Of a stretch of DNA of 61,231 nt, positions 51,388 to 58,757 are shown in pieces. Origin of the DNA: a virus; the IMG/VR virus record IMGVR_UViG_3300043420_000933, positions 1 through 61,231 of that record; one strand, 5' to 3'. Below the pieces are notes generated by a model. That model saw only the letters and a list, made by a program, of their open reading frames with translations, was not told the origin of the DNA and searched no databases. The position numbers were made by a program, and so were the translations under genes. The first letter of the stretch is position 1; the number at the start of each line of letters is the position of its first letter.

Positions 51388-52230
51388 ATGTCATACTTTA
51401 GAGAACTTCCCAATTTTGAGTATATCTCAAACTTTCCAAATCAAAGTTTTAATGATGATTACACAATAACAAAAAATCTATTTAAAAGAGCAAAAATCAG
51501 AGATGACATTGCAAATTCTGTTACTGCATTTGAATATTATCAAATAACAGACAATGAAAGACCAGACCAAGTAGCACAAAAAGTTTATAATGATTCAAGT
51601 CTAGACTGGGTTATTTTAATCACAAATAACATCACAAATTTAAATGATCAATGGCCTTTAGATAATAATAGTCTTTACAAATACCTATTAGACAAATATG
51701 GTGATGATGAAACTATAGGAGAAGTTCATCATTATGAAACAATAGAAGTTAGAGATGATTTTGATAGATTAATCATTCCTGGTGGTTTACAAGTTGACCC
51801 ACAAAAAACACTATCATTTACAACAAATTCTACAGATACTGAATATAATCTATCTGAGTTTCCAAGTGCTGATGCAGACAATGTAATTACAATTAATTTA
51901 AATCAATTTGTTCGTGTTTTTGGTAATTATGTAACAAACGAAAATACAGATGCCATTGTAAAAGATATTGAAACTAACAAATCATTTTTACAAGTAAAGG
52001 CAAGAGATACTGATACCCCAATCTCAATTACAAATACTTTATCCGATTGGCCCAATAGTTGGGGTGGAAGTTTTACAGTAGTAGGAAGAAATAGCATATC
52101 AACAACAATACAAGTCGGTGATGTTGTATTTGATAATGATGTTGTGTTAGACCCAACATTGTATGAAATTGTTGGAGAACTTCAAGATGGAAAAGTAGTT
52201 CCAGTGTTTAAATTCTTACCTCAATCCTAA
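51388..52230 (+). CDS. 53: Baseplate wedge protein gp53
   Basis: The N-terminal 110 residues match gp53: FKRAKIRDDIANSVTAFEYY, QITDNERPDQVAQKVYNDSS and LDWVILITNNI, which includes a LysM-like motif. The rest (280 residues in total, longer than the 196 of T4) is beta-rich and probably decorates the wedge. It links wedges to the hub. Confidence 0.85.
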   Translation: MSYFRELPNFEYISNFPNQSFNDDYTITKNLFKRAKIRDDIANSVTAFEYYQITDNERPDQVAQKVYNDSSLDWVILITNNITNLNDQWPLDNNSLYKYLLDKYGDDETIGEVHHYETIEVRDDFDRLIIPGGLQVDPQKTLSFTTNSTDTEYNLSEFPSADADNVITINLNQFVRVFGNYVTNENTDAIVKDIETNKSFLQVKARDTDTPISITNTLSDWPNSWGGSFTVVGRNSISTTIQVGDVVFDNDVVLDPTLYEIVGELQDGKVVPVFKFLPQS

Positions 52231-52243
52231 ATAAAAATAAAAA

Positions 52244-52537
52244 ATGGCAACTCCATTACCTGGTGTAAAAGTAAAAATAACTACACAAAAACAAGATACT
52301 AAAATTACTTCACCTACTGGAAACATAGTATCAACAAAAGATAGTTTTAAAGTGGTTACAAATTATGAATATGAAGTTGACCAAAATGAAAAGAAAAGAC
52401 TTATTTTAATCCTAAAACCAGAATACCTATCCGTTTTCATAAGTGATATGAAGAATATTATGAAATATGATGAGTCTTCTCAATACATAAACCGAACAAC
52501 TAAACGTGGTTATAATCCAAAAATCACAGGGATTTGA
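52244..52537 (+). CDS. Small structural-block protein (97 aa)
   Basis: Lysine-rich 97-residue protein, MATPLPGVKVKITTQKQDTK..., with YEYEVDQNEKKRLILILKPE and a helical end. Last gene of the plus-strand block. Function unknown. A tRNA-like stretch at its 3' end is accidental. Confidence 0.65.
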   Translation: MATPLPGVKVKITTQKQDTKITSPTGNIVSTKDSFKVVTNYEYEVDQNEKKRLILILKPEYLSVFISDMKNIMKYDESSQYINRTTKRGYNPKITGI

Positions 52538-52548
52538 ACCCTACGGAC

Positions 52549-52578
52549 AAAAAAAATACCCCCGATTTTTTCGAGGGT
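52549..52578 (-). terminator. Terminator of the gp32 operon
   Basis: On the minus strand ACCCTCGA pairs with TCGGGGGT (one G-T pair) and is followed by A and then eight T (52556-52549). It lies 28 bases after the gp32 stop. On the plus strand no T-run follows the stem. Confidence 0.8.
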
Positions 52579-52606
52579 AAAATGAATTTAAAAGTTGATT
52601 TTAAAA

Positions 52607-53545
52607 TCAGGACTCTGCCAACTTTTGGAAGTATGAGAGAGCATCGTCCTCATCTTCATCATCTTCACTACTAGAAAATTTACTAGAACTCAAACTATTC
52701 AGTTCTGAACGAAGATTGCTTGGGAGTTCAGAAGACTTTCCAGTCCTTTCATTTTCCCATTCTTTTTCTTCATCAATAGTTTCTGGATCTTGCATCTTAG
52801 GAACACCACGAAGACCCAAAGTGTACTCAAGACGTTTTTTCAAATCATCATATGACTTGAATTGGGATGCATCAGTAAAATCATTCAGATTATGAAGAGA
52901 CTTATAGATTTTCTCAAGTTCATCGTCATCATCAAGAAGAATTGAAGGTGAAGCAAACTCTGATTTATCGTAGTTCCAATATCCATCTTTCTTGACTAGT
53001 TTCAGTTTGAAGTTTGCTCCTTTCCAAAAGTCAAATGGGTTGATTGGTTCTTCATCATCAAATTCAGGTTGCATTGCTGCAGTAATCTTATCAAAAACTT
53101 TTTTGCCAAACTTATAAAGGAATACTCTACCTTCATTTGCAGGATTGACAGGATCCTTTACAACATAAATGTTTGCAAAATATGAAAGTTTGCGTTTTTG
53201 TTTACGTGCTTCATCTTTATCTCGTTCAGAACCAGAGTTCCAAAGAACACGATTCTTTTCGCATACAGGGCAGTTTTGACCCAAAGTGGTAAGACAATTA
53301 TCAATCAACCAACCACCAGGACCTTGGAATGCGTGGGACCAAACTTGAACCCAAGGAAGGTCACAACCATCTGGAGCAGGAAGAAAACGAATAATTGCTG
53401 AACCAGTTCCACCTTTATCCATTACAGGTTTCCAAAAACGTTCGTCTTCTTTGGAACCATTATCATTTAATTTTTCAACTTGTTTAATAAGTTTTTCAGT
53501 CAAGGAACCCATTTTGGATTGCTTTTTGAGATCCTGAAAGCTCAT
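52607..53545 (-). CDS. 32: Single-stranded DNA-binding protein gp32
   Basis: 312 residues. N-terminal basic B region (MSFQDLKKQSKMGSLTEKL), zinc ligands H71, C84, C92 and C95 in the T4 order, an OB core (SYFANIYVVKDPVNPANEGR, VFLYKFGKKVFDKI, NPFDFWKGANFKLKLVKK), then a disordered acidic tail (SSSEDDEDEDDALSYF) that in T4 binds replication partners. It coats DNA in replication, recombination and repair. Start ATG 53545 with GGAG eight bases upstream and its own sigma-70 promoter. Confidence 0.95.
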   Translation of the reverse strand: MSFQDLKKQSKMGSLTEKLIKQVEKLNDNGSKEDERFWKPVMDKGGTGSAIIRFLPAPDGCDLPWVQVWSHAFQGPGGWLIDNCLTTLGQNCPVCEKNRVLWNSGSERDKDEARKQKRKLSYFANIYVVKDPVNPANEGRVFLYKFGKKVFDKITAAMQPEFDDEEPINPFDFWKGANFKLKLVKKDGYWNYDKSEFASPSILLDDDDELEKIYKSLHNLNDFTDASQFKSYDDLKKRLEYTLGLRGVPKMQDPETIDEEKEWENERTGKSSELPSNLRSELNSLSSSKFSSSEDDEDEDDALSYFQKLAES

Positions 53546-53590
53546 TTGTATTCTCCGTATTAGTAGTATTGAGACGTATTGTACGTATTA

Positions 53591-53619
53591 ATTGTAGCAG
53601 GCATTCGGTCAATCGTCAA
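53591..53619 (-). promoter_or_regulatory. Sigma-70 promoter of gp32
   Basis: TTGACG (53619-53614), 17-base spacer, TACAAT (53596-53591) on the minus strand. It lies across the stop of the upstream gene; the gp32 leader of about 40 bases contains a repeated ACGTATT that could matter for gp32 self-regulation. Confidence 0.7.
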
Positions 53620-53941
53620 GAGAATCCTCAAGTGCATTGATGGATTTCTCCATCTTCTCGAATAACACAGACACATTATTCACTGGACCAATTCCAAACA
53701 TTTGTGCTGATTCAAGAATCGCATTTTTCATCTCTATTGCATCTGGATCATCAGACAAAGAAATTCTAAAAATAAAGTTTTTTTGTTTTTCTAGAAACAA
53801 CTTCATCTTACCGAGATGCTCCTTTTTCCTTTCTTTACTGAAGAAAGGAAGTTCAAACATTTCTTTAAATATTTCTTTCTGAAGATCATCAAGTTCTTTC
53901 AATGATTCTCTGACCACATCTGAATCAAAAAATCTACTCAT
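53609..53941 (-). CDS. DUF1825-like protein (110 aa)
   Basis: MSRFFDSDVVRESLKELDDL..., with KMKLFLEKQKNFIFRISLSD and a C-terminal MFGIGPVNNVSVLFEKMEKS. This pattern (FFDSxxV, a central LE-x-x-x-F-x-x-R-x-x-LSDD, then FG...FEKM) is that of DUF1825, a family of cyanobacteria and their phages. All-helical. Lying between gp59 and gp32, it probably serves DNA metabolism or transcription; function unknown. Confidence 0.65.
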   Translation of the reverse strand: MSRFFDSDVVRESLKELDDLQKEIFKEMFELPFFSKERKKEHLGKMKLFLEKQKNFIFRISLSDDPDAIEMKNAILESAQMFGIGPVNNVSVLFEKMEKSINALEDSLDD

Positions 53942-54528
53942 AGTACATTCTCCTTCAGAATTTTTTTATACCTATCTACTTCTATATTTAGAAAGGGTTT
54001 ATATTTTTTAATTCTTAAACTTACGGATTCCCACACTGGATCAGTAAGTTTCTTATCAAATCTTTTTACATAATCAAGAATTATATCAAGTACAACCATC
54101 GTTTCTAAAGACACCTCCTTAGAAAAATATAACTTTAATATTTCTGGATGACGATTTGTACTAATATCAAACATTTTTTCAAAATTTTCTTTTGTAAAAA
54201 TACTTTCTATTTCACTTTTAAATAAGTAAGTCAATGACTGGGACTTTTTTAACCAATTGGAATAAACATCTTCTCCGCACTTAATAATCTCACCAATCCA
54301 AAGTGATTGTGGGTCATCACATTCAACAAAATTTGCAACAAAATATGCTTTGATTTCTTCGTCATTTTTTTGACGAGAGGTTCTTTCAAAAAAATACCTA
54401 TCTTTTCTCTTATGAAAAGAGTCCAGAGATGCTCTGGACTTTCCACAGTATTTAAAGTAATCGTAGTTTTCTTTTGTAAAATGATTTTTGAACGCAAGAT
54501 ACTGACGGAATACTTCAAACGGGGTCAT
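53938..54528 (-). CDS. 59: Helicase loader gp59
   Basis: About 196 residues from ATG 54528 (MTPFEVFRQYLAFKNHFTKE), preferred over the in-frame ATG at 54567, which lies inside the upstream remnant ORF. Family features: YDYFKYCGKSRASLDSFHKR, KDRYFFERTSRQKND, ANFVECDDPQSLWIGEI, and the helical C-terminal domain. In T4 it loads the gp41 helicase onto gp32-covered forks. Confidence 0.85.
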   Translation of the reverse strand: MTPFEVFRQYLAFKNHFTKENYDYFKYCGKSRASLDSFHKRKDRYFFERTSRQKNDEEIKAYFVANFVECDDPQSLWIGEIIKCGEDVYSNWLKKSQSLTYLFKSEIESIFTKENFEKMFDISTNRHPEILKLYFSKEVSLETMVVLDIILDYVKRFDKKLTDPVWESVSLRIKKYKPFLNIEVDRYKKILKENVL

Positions 54529-54694
54529 TATATTTTTTCCATCCTTTATAGTGTTTTCTTTTTTCATTTAAAACTTCACTTATAGAACCTTCATTCAAAT
54601 TAAATTTTCTACATAAAGTTCTAACACCTTTACCTTCATATACAACTCCATCAGGAGAAATTAGTTTGTATTCTTTTTCTAATTTTTTGGATAT
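54515..54694 (-). pseudogene. Homing-endonuclease remnant (NUMOD-like module), no start codon
   Basis: A 59-codon frame ending at TGA 54515 reads KEYKLISPDGVVYEG, GVRTLCRKFNLNEGSISEVL and NEKRKHYKGWKKYNDPV, the pattern of a NUMOD/IENR DNA-binding helix of phage homing endonucleases. At the expected start there is ATA (54694) after AAGGGAG and a 12-bp hairpin, as if ATG had mutated. No nuclease core is present. It sits between gp33 and gp59, inserted like the other endonucleases here. Confidence 0.6.
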
Positions 54695-54703
54695 TAATAC
54701 TCT

Positions 54704-54762
54704 CCCTTATAAATAGTAATGCGAACAAACCAGGCATTATTATATAGTTTATTTTATAAGGG
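54704..54762 (-). promoter_or_regulatory. Long hairpin before the endonuclease remnant
   Basis: CCCTTATAAAATA (54762-54750) pairs with TATTTATAAGGG (54715-54704) over 12 bp with one bulge, enclosing a 34-base loop. The 5' arm overlaps the end of gp33. The loop has the AT-rich TATATAATAATG but no exact late box. Architecture parallels the hairpins at 7190-7237 and 57258-57312. Confidence 0.5.
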
Positions 54763-55008
54763 TAATTTAGCACGAGTAGTTTTTTTCAAAAAATTCAATT
54801 GAGTAGCATCATTTTTAATTTTTTCTTTCAATGGTTTTGAAATTAATTTTGATATTGTCTCAATCTCAATACTATTTTCTTCGCAATAAGTAACAATTGC
54901 ATCAATATAATTAATTTTAGAGTTTTTTACAATGCTCTCTATATCTTGAGCAAATTTTTGAGGACATAAAAATTTGCTCTTTAATTCGTCTTTGAGTTTA
55001 TCATTCAT
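54754..55008 (-). CDS. 33: Late-transcription co-activator gp33
   Basis: 84 residues from ATG 55008 (MNDKLKDELKSKFLCPQKFA), which overlaps the upstream stop by eight bases; longer readings lie inside the upstream gene. The core SKINYIDAIVTYCEENSIEI and LISKPLKEKIKNDATQLNFL aligns with T4 gp33 (short helical protein that bridges RNA polymerase and the sliding clamp at late promoters). Its presence agrees with the many TATAAATA boxes. Confidence 0.75.
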   Translation of the reverse strand: MNDKLKDELKSKFLCPQKFAQDIESIVKNSKINYIDAIVTYCEENSIEIETISKLISKPLKEKIKNDATQLNFLKKTTRAKLPL

Positions 55009-55678
55009 ATTCGTGAAGTTTATCTCTAACAAATTCTCTAATATATTCGGTGAGTAATTTGATGTATTTTGATTTGTCATATTCTTCATATACAACGCAT
55101 TCTCCATTTTCGCAAGACATAATGATTACAAATTTCTTTACCATTATACCAGTAAGTTCATATAACATACAAGCATAAGCAGCACATTGAACAAAATAAT
55201 GTTCAATCCAATCTCTTGGTTTTGGTTTTTTGGATGTTTTGAAATCTATAATTGCTAATTCCTGATTGTATTCTGCAATACAATCCACTGTTCCTGCAAT
55301 TCCCAACACTTTACTATACAGAGAATTTTCAAGTGCGTGAATATTATTTATATTATTCAGATAAGGTCTAGCAATTCCAAACAAAACCTGAGAAATAGGC
55401 AAGATATCTTTTGGTAATTGTTCATTTTTCAAATACATCTCACACAAAGTATGCATATCAGTTCCACGACTAGTTGCTTGCTTTGTGATTTTGTTTGCAG
55501 TTTCCTCCCCAACTTTTTGCCTCCACTCTGCAAAAAATTGACGATTTTTATGACTCGTTACAGAAGTGATGGAAACAAGTTTTAAAAGTTCATCCTCATC
55601 AGGTACAGAATAATATCTTACCCCATCAATCGTTTCTCTCTCAAGTTTAGGTAATTCAATATCAATATAATTAAACAT
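55001..55678 (-). CDS. PD-(D/E)XK exonuclease (Cas4/MGME1-like)
   Basis: 225 residues. Motifs in order: GTDMHTLCEMYL (RecB-like alpha helix with H), LYSKVLGIAGTVDCIAEYNQ (G-x-x-D), LAIIDFKTSKKPK (the D-x-K pair) and HYFVQCAAYACMLYEL (Q-x-x-x-Y). This is the full RecB-nuclease signature. Conserved in T4-like cyanophages, where it is annotated as exonuclease; likely acts in recombination or host-DNA breakdown. Confidence 0.8.
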   Translation of the reverse strand: MFNYIDIELPKLERETIDGVRYYSVPDEDELLKLVSITSVTSHKNRQFFAEWRQKVGEETANKITKQATSRGTDMHTLCEMYLKNEQLPKDILPISQVLFGIARPYLNNINNIHALENSLYSKVLGIAGTVDCIAEYNQELAIIDFKTSKKPKPRDWIEHYFVQCAAYACMLYELTGIMVKKFVIIMSCENGECVVYEEYDKSKYIKLLTEYIREFVRDKLHEYE

Positions 55679-55696
55679 TAAGACCCCACTCTTCCT

Positions 55697-56455
55697 TTAA
55701 AGACTCAAAGTTTCTTTAGCAATAATAAACTCTCGAACTAAACCTGACCTAACAATATCATCTACACCAAATTCAATAATATCAAAAGACGGCATGGTGC
55801 GTAAAATTTTCATAAAATCAATAATACCATTTTTTTCACTTGTTTTTATAAGGTCACTTTGAGTAGCATCTCCACAAAACATAATTTTACAATTTTCACC
55901 AACACGAGTAATAATAGAGCATAACTCATGGAAATTTGCGTTCTGGAATTCATCAACAATCACAATAGCATTATCAAGAGTCGTTCCACGAAGGAATGAG
56001 GTAGACCAAAACTTAATGGTTTCTTGTGACTTTAAATTTCCATAAAGCATTTCAAAGTCTGCATCAGAAGGCATCTGGAACATATACTTAACCATATTCT
56101 TGTAAGGAATCTGGTAAATATCTGCTTTATCATCGTGACTCCCAGGCAAGAATCCAATTTCACGAGTTGCAACTAATGAACGAACAATATAAACTCTTTC
56201 ATAAGGAGTTACTTCATCAAGTACATCTTGAAGAGCATTGTAAAGAGTAATAAAAGTTTTACCTGTACCAGCACAACCATAAGCAACAATATGCTTTTGA
56301 TTTTTATAAGATTCAAAAAGTTTCTTTTGATTTTCTGTCAAAGGTTCAATATCAATCAGGTAATCTGAACTGATTGGTTTTCTCCTCTTCATTTGTTTTG
56401 CAGTCATACCAATACCAATTGGTTGATTGTCATTACTTCTTCTTTTTCTTGCCAT
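55697..56455 (-). CDS. phoH: PhoH-like P-loop ATPase
   Basis: 252 residues: basic N-terminus, Walker A GCAGTGKT at 60-67, a region RVYIVRSLVATREIGFLPGS typical of PhoH, Walker B AIVIVDEFQNA near 160, and a motif MFCGDATQSDL near 195. This is the helicase-like PhoH family present in most marine myoviruses; the biological role is still unclear (RNA or phosphate-starvation links). Confidence 0.9.
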   Translation of the reverse strand: MARKRRSNDNQPIGIGMTAKQMKRRKPISSDYLIDIEPLTENQKKLFESYKNQKHIVAYGCAGTGKTFITLYNALQDVLDEVTPYERVYIVRSLVATREIGFLPGSHDDKADIYQIPYKNMVKYMFQMPSDADFEMLYGNLKSQETIKFWSTSFLRGTTLDNAIVIVDEFQNANFHELCSIITRVGENCKIMFCGDATQSDLIKTSEKNGIIDFMKILRTMPSFDIIEFGVDDIVRSGLVREFIIAKETLSL

Positions 56456-56486
56456 TAAAATTTCTGTAAGTGATTTGCAATTTTTA

Positions 56487-56582
56487 CTATATGATTAGTA
56501 AATAAGGTTTAGATATAACTTCAAGATTATAGAATTTATCTCCCACTTTTAATTCGGGATGTTTCATATAATTCTTAGGCAC
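56487..56582 (-). pseudogene. Truncated fragment resembling the start of a phage AP2/HNH-type protein
   Basis: From GTG 56582 (or ATG 56567) a short frame reads PKNYMKHPELKVGDKFYNLE and VISKPYLLII before TAG. The stretch HPELKVGDKFYNLEVIS is like the N-terminus of longer phage DNA-binding homing proteins. It ends after about 31 residues, so it is probably decayed. TATAAATG lies upstream. The remaining bases to 56604 hold nothing else I recognise. Confidence 0.35.
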
Positions 56583-56604
56583 AAACCTGGTTGGAATGAT
56601 GCAT

Positions 56605-56844
56605 TTATATTGGTTTTACGTTTGACCCAGGAACCTTTGAAACTTTAGAAAGAACTTCGTTCCAAGAAGGGTTTCTACTGACGTGTTTGCTCAATAAATC
56701 TCCAACCTCTCCAACATTCATTTGTGATGGGATGAGTGGTTTGAGGTGAGGATTTTCTTTGAGATATGGTTCTTTTTCTGCCATATACATCCACTTCTCA
56801 AAAATTTCTCCAGTTTCAGTATTTTCAAATCGGTATGTTGGCAA
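56605..56844 (-). CDS. Small conserved protein, FmdB-like start (79 aa)
   Basis: I place the start at TTG 56844 because GGAGG lies eight bases upstream and the reading begins (M)PTYRFENTETGEIFEKW, as in related cyanophage proteins of the FmdB-like type. An ATG at 56868 would be inside the HNH gene. The zinc cysteines of true FmdB ribbons are absent. Continues KEPYLKENPHLKPLIPSQ and SWNEVLSKVSKVPGS. Function unknown. Confidence 0.65.
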   Translation of the reverse strand: MPTYRFENTETGEIFEKWMYMAEKEPYLKENPHLKPLIPSQMNVGEVGDLLSKHVSRNPSWNEVLSKVSKVPGSNVKPI

Positions 56845-57250
56845 AATTATACCTCCAAATTTTTTCAATATGATTTAAAAAATTTTCACTATCTAACCTA
56901 TGTTTCATATAATTACATGTTGAACAGCATGGTTTTACATTTAATAATGTATATCCTTTTGAATTTTCTATTCTATCCAGACCATTTATCGGAACTCTTG
57001 TTCCAGCACTCATATGAACTTTTCCTTCTTTTAAAATCGGAGAAGATCCACAGATATAACAATTTTGCTGAACTAAATTAGACCATTCTTCAAATGTTAA
57101 ATCCCAATATATATTTCTATGATTTGGATTTGCATCACATTTTTGAACCGTATAAATTTTTCTCAAGTATGTTTGTTCTGGAATAAGTGTTTTACTATAA
57201 ACTCTTTTTTTAGAATAATTATTAGACCGTTGTTTTTCTTGCAAATCCAT
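56825..57250 (-). CDS. HNH homing endonuclease
   Basis: 141 residues. Basic N-terminus; zinc pair CYICGSSP; NGLDRIENSKGYTLLNVKPC (the D-R and N residues of the HNH core) and CCSTCNYMKHRL (second zinc pair and helix). Phage-type free-standing homing enzyme; it overlaps the next gene by 20 bp, as intron-less insertions often do. Preceded by a hairpin containing a late promoter. Confidence 0.85.
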   Translation of the reverse strand: MDLQEKQRSNNYSKKRVYSKTLIPEQTYLRKIYTVQKCDANPNHRNIYWDLTFEEWSNLVQQNCYICGSSPILKEGKVHMSAGTRVPINGLDRIENSKGYTLLNVKPCCSTCNYMKHRLDSENFLNHIEKIWRYNFANIPI

Positions 57251-57257
57251 AATTATT

Positions 57258-57312
57258 AAATAGGTAGGTTACATATATATTTATGTAGAATAAGTATGCA
57301 ACCTACTTATTT
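57258..57312 (-). promoter_or_regulatory. Late promoter inside a long hairpin upstream of HNH gene
   Basis: An 18-bp inverted repeat (arms 57312-57295 and 57275-57258; one mismatch and one G-T pair) encloses CATAAATA (57285-57278) on the minus strand. The 3' arm ends seven bases before the HNH start. Late RNA would begin just before the 3' arm and be unable to fold, while read-through RNA would fold. The rest of 57313-57351 shows no feature. Confidence 0.65.
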
Positions 57313-57351
57313 GTTGGGCATAAAGTTATAATTTCAAGATAAATTTATTTA

Positions 57352-58104
57352 TTATGGACTCAAACGAGCACGATGTAATCTTTTTTCTTCATAATACTTC
57401 CAAACATTAGGTGCCCATTTTTGAAGTTCAGGAATAAAACCTTCACATAGTGCTTGAATCTCAAGTTGAGCATCAAGTTTCGAACGAAGATCCATAAAGT
57501 GAAGAACAGAACGAAGATTGAAAGACACTACAAAATTCTGACGAATTGCCTGAGGGAGATAATCACGAATATGTTCTTCACACATTCCCTGCTCATAGTA
57601 ATCAGCATACTCCTTACACTCATCCAGAATACGTTCTAATTTGCGTTGACGATGTTCTTGAGTCCATTCATACTTCTTACCCTTACGATTGGTATAGAAC
57701 CCCTGAGGACGCACATAGAACACTTCTTCAATATCAAGTTCTTTCTTGGCAACTTTTACTACACGCTTACCAGTATAACGCTGAGATTGAACATCCCAAG
57801 AAGTTCCAATACGATGAGTCCTTGCCTGAACAATTACATTATGAACGAATCCAGATACTGAAAAAGTAATTGCAGGGTGCTCCAATGGACCCCAATGCCC
57901 CCTTTCGTTCGCAAGAAGTTGTTCCACAATCCACTCACCACATTCTTGGTGATTAGGTACTTTGACTTCGTGAATAGGAACTTCAGAATAATCTCCTTTT
58001 CCTGCCTGCCAAATTACCTGTTCTGGAATTGGGTAGGATTGCAGTTTTACAACTTGAAGTCTCTTATCAAGTTCCAGAAGATCTTTTGCTTTAATAGGTT
58101 TCAT
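57352..58104 (-). CDS. thyX: Flavin-dependent thymidylate synthase ThyX
   Basis: 250 residues with the ThyX signature RTHRIGTSWDVQSQRY at 95-110, the preceding VSGFVHNVIVQA helix and a C-terminal block QAIRQNFVVSFNLRSVLHFM, DLRSKLDAQLEI (substrate and FAD contacts). It makes dTMP from dUMP using CH2-THF, NADPH and FAD, feeding phage DNA synthesis. Start overlaps the upstream stop (ATGA). Confidence 0.95.
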   Translation of the reverse strand: MKPIKAKDLLELDKRLQVVKLQSYPIPEQVIWQAGKGDYSEVPIHEVKVPNHQECGEWIVEQLLANERGHWGPLEHPAITFSVSGFVHNVIVQARTHRIGTSWDVQSQRYTGKRVVKVAKKELDIEEVFYVRPQGFYTNRKGKKYEWTQEHRQRKLERILDECKEYADYYEQGMCEEHIRDYLPQAIRQNFVVSFNLRSVLHFMDLRSKLDAQLEIQALCEGFIPELQKWAPNVWKYYEEKRLHRARLSP

Positions 58105-58268
58105 TTCTTACCAAATCCTTTTGATGTTTTTGATTCTAGTTCTGAGAGTTCTTCTTTCAATGTTCGCAGTTGTTGTTTCATTTCTATAATTTTTTCTTCG
58201 GTATAAAGATGATCTTGTTTTACAAGTCTCTCAAGTAATTTTATAAGTTCTTTTGCTCTGCTAGTCAT
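58101..58268 (-). CDS. Coiled-coil small protein (55 aa)
   Basis: MTSRAKELIKLLERLVKQDH, then KIIEMKQQLRTLKEELSELE, a clear heptad pattern, ending SKGFGKK. Overlaps thyX by ATGA and the upstream gene by eight bases. Similar short coils sit upstream of thyX in cyanophages. Role unknown. Confidence 0.65.
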   Translation of the reverse strand: MTSRAKELIKLLERLVKQDHLYTEEKIIEMKQQLRTLKEELSELESKTSKGFGKK

Positions 58269-58434
58269 CTAAATCAGAATCCTCAAAAATTTCGTCGTAA
58301 TCTAAAATTGGTCTCTTTCTTACTTCTGGTTCAGTATAAGAGTACGCAGAAACATCAGAATAAACTTCTGCTTTTAGAGAGTCAACCAATAATTCAAGAT
58401 TACGGACTATAAGTTTTAGTTTTTCTTTGTCCAT
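58261..58434 (-). CDS. Small acidic protein (57 aa)
   Basis: MDKEKLKLIVRNLELLVDSL..., followed by YSDVSAYSYTEPEV and an acidic end (YDEIFEDSDLDD). Coiled-coil N-terminal part. First gene of the thyX transcript; about 20 bases from the -10 at 58461-58456. Function unknown. Confidence 0.65.
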   Translation of the reverse strand: MDKEKLKLIVRNLELLVDSLKAEVYSDVSAYSYTEPEVRKRPILDYDEIFEDSDLDD

Positions 58435-58455
58435 AAGATACCATTCTCTCTCAAA

Positions 58456-58489
58456 ATTTTAGCATAAAAAGGGGGTTGAATCAACCCCC
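58456..58489 (-). promoter_or_regulatory. Overlapping terminator and sigma-70 promoter
   Basis: GGGGGTT-GATTC-AACCCCC (58489-58471) followed by TTTTT ends the upstream transcript. Within the same bases TTGATT (58484-58479), a 17-base spacer and an extended -10 TGCTAAAAT (58464-58456) form a promoter for the thyX group. Termination and initiation thus share one 34-bp element. Confidence 0.65.
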
Positions 58490-58497
58490 ATTCAAAA

Positions 58498-58755
58498 TTA
58501 TTTTTTTGTTTTTTTATCTTTAACTTGATAATTATATGACTTTGGATTTATCGTTCCTTCTGACCACTTAATATTCATAACACTTCCTTTTCCATATTGA
58601 TCATAATAATTGTCAAATACCTCCACAAAAGAACCTGCCTGAACAATATCATACCTTGTTTCTTTATTTTCTTGATACGTGACCAAATAAGAATTTCTCG
58701 GTAAAGATTTATTATTTGATACAGAAGGATCACAATTTTTATGTATTAAGTGCAT
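58498..58755 (-). CDS. Conserved hypothetical protein (85 aa)
   Basis: ATG 58755 (MHLIHKNCDPSVSNNKSLPR) lies two bases after the upstream stop; the in-frame codon at 58776 is TTG. Contains YLVTYQENKETRYDIVQAGS and FVEVFDNYYDQYGKGSV, a conserved cyanophage pattern. Lysine tail. Function unknown. Confidence 0.65.
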   Translation of the reverse strand: MHLIHKNCDPSVSNNKSLPRNSYLVTYQENKETRYDIVQAGSFVEVFDNYYDQYGKGSVMNIKWSEGTINPKSYNYQVKDKKTKK

Positions 58756-58757
58756 AA

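Noticed and set aside
52521-52546. tRNA-like T-arm (GGGTTCAAATCCC on the minus strand)
   Set aside because: There is no D-arm or anticodon arm at the right distance, no CCA, and the bases code for the end of a conserved protein; chance palindrome.
54707-54715. Plus-strand TATAAATA late promoter
   Set aside because: No plus-strand gene follows; the bases are the 3' arm of the hairpin of the minus-strand endonuclease remnant.
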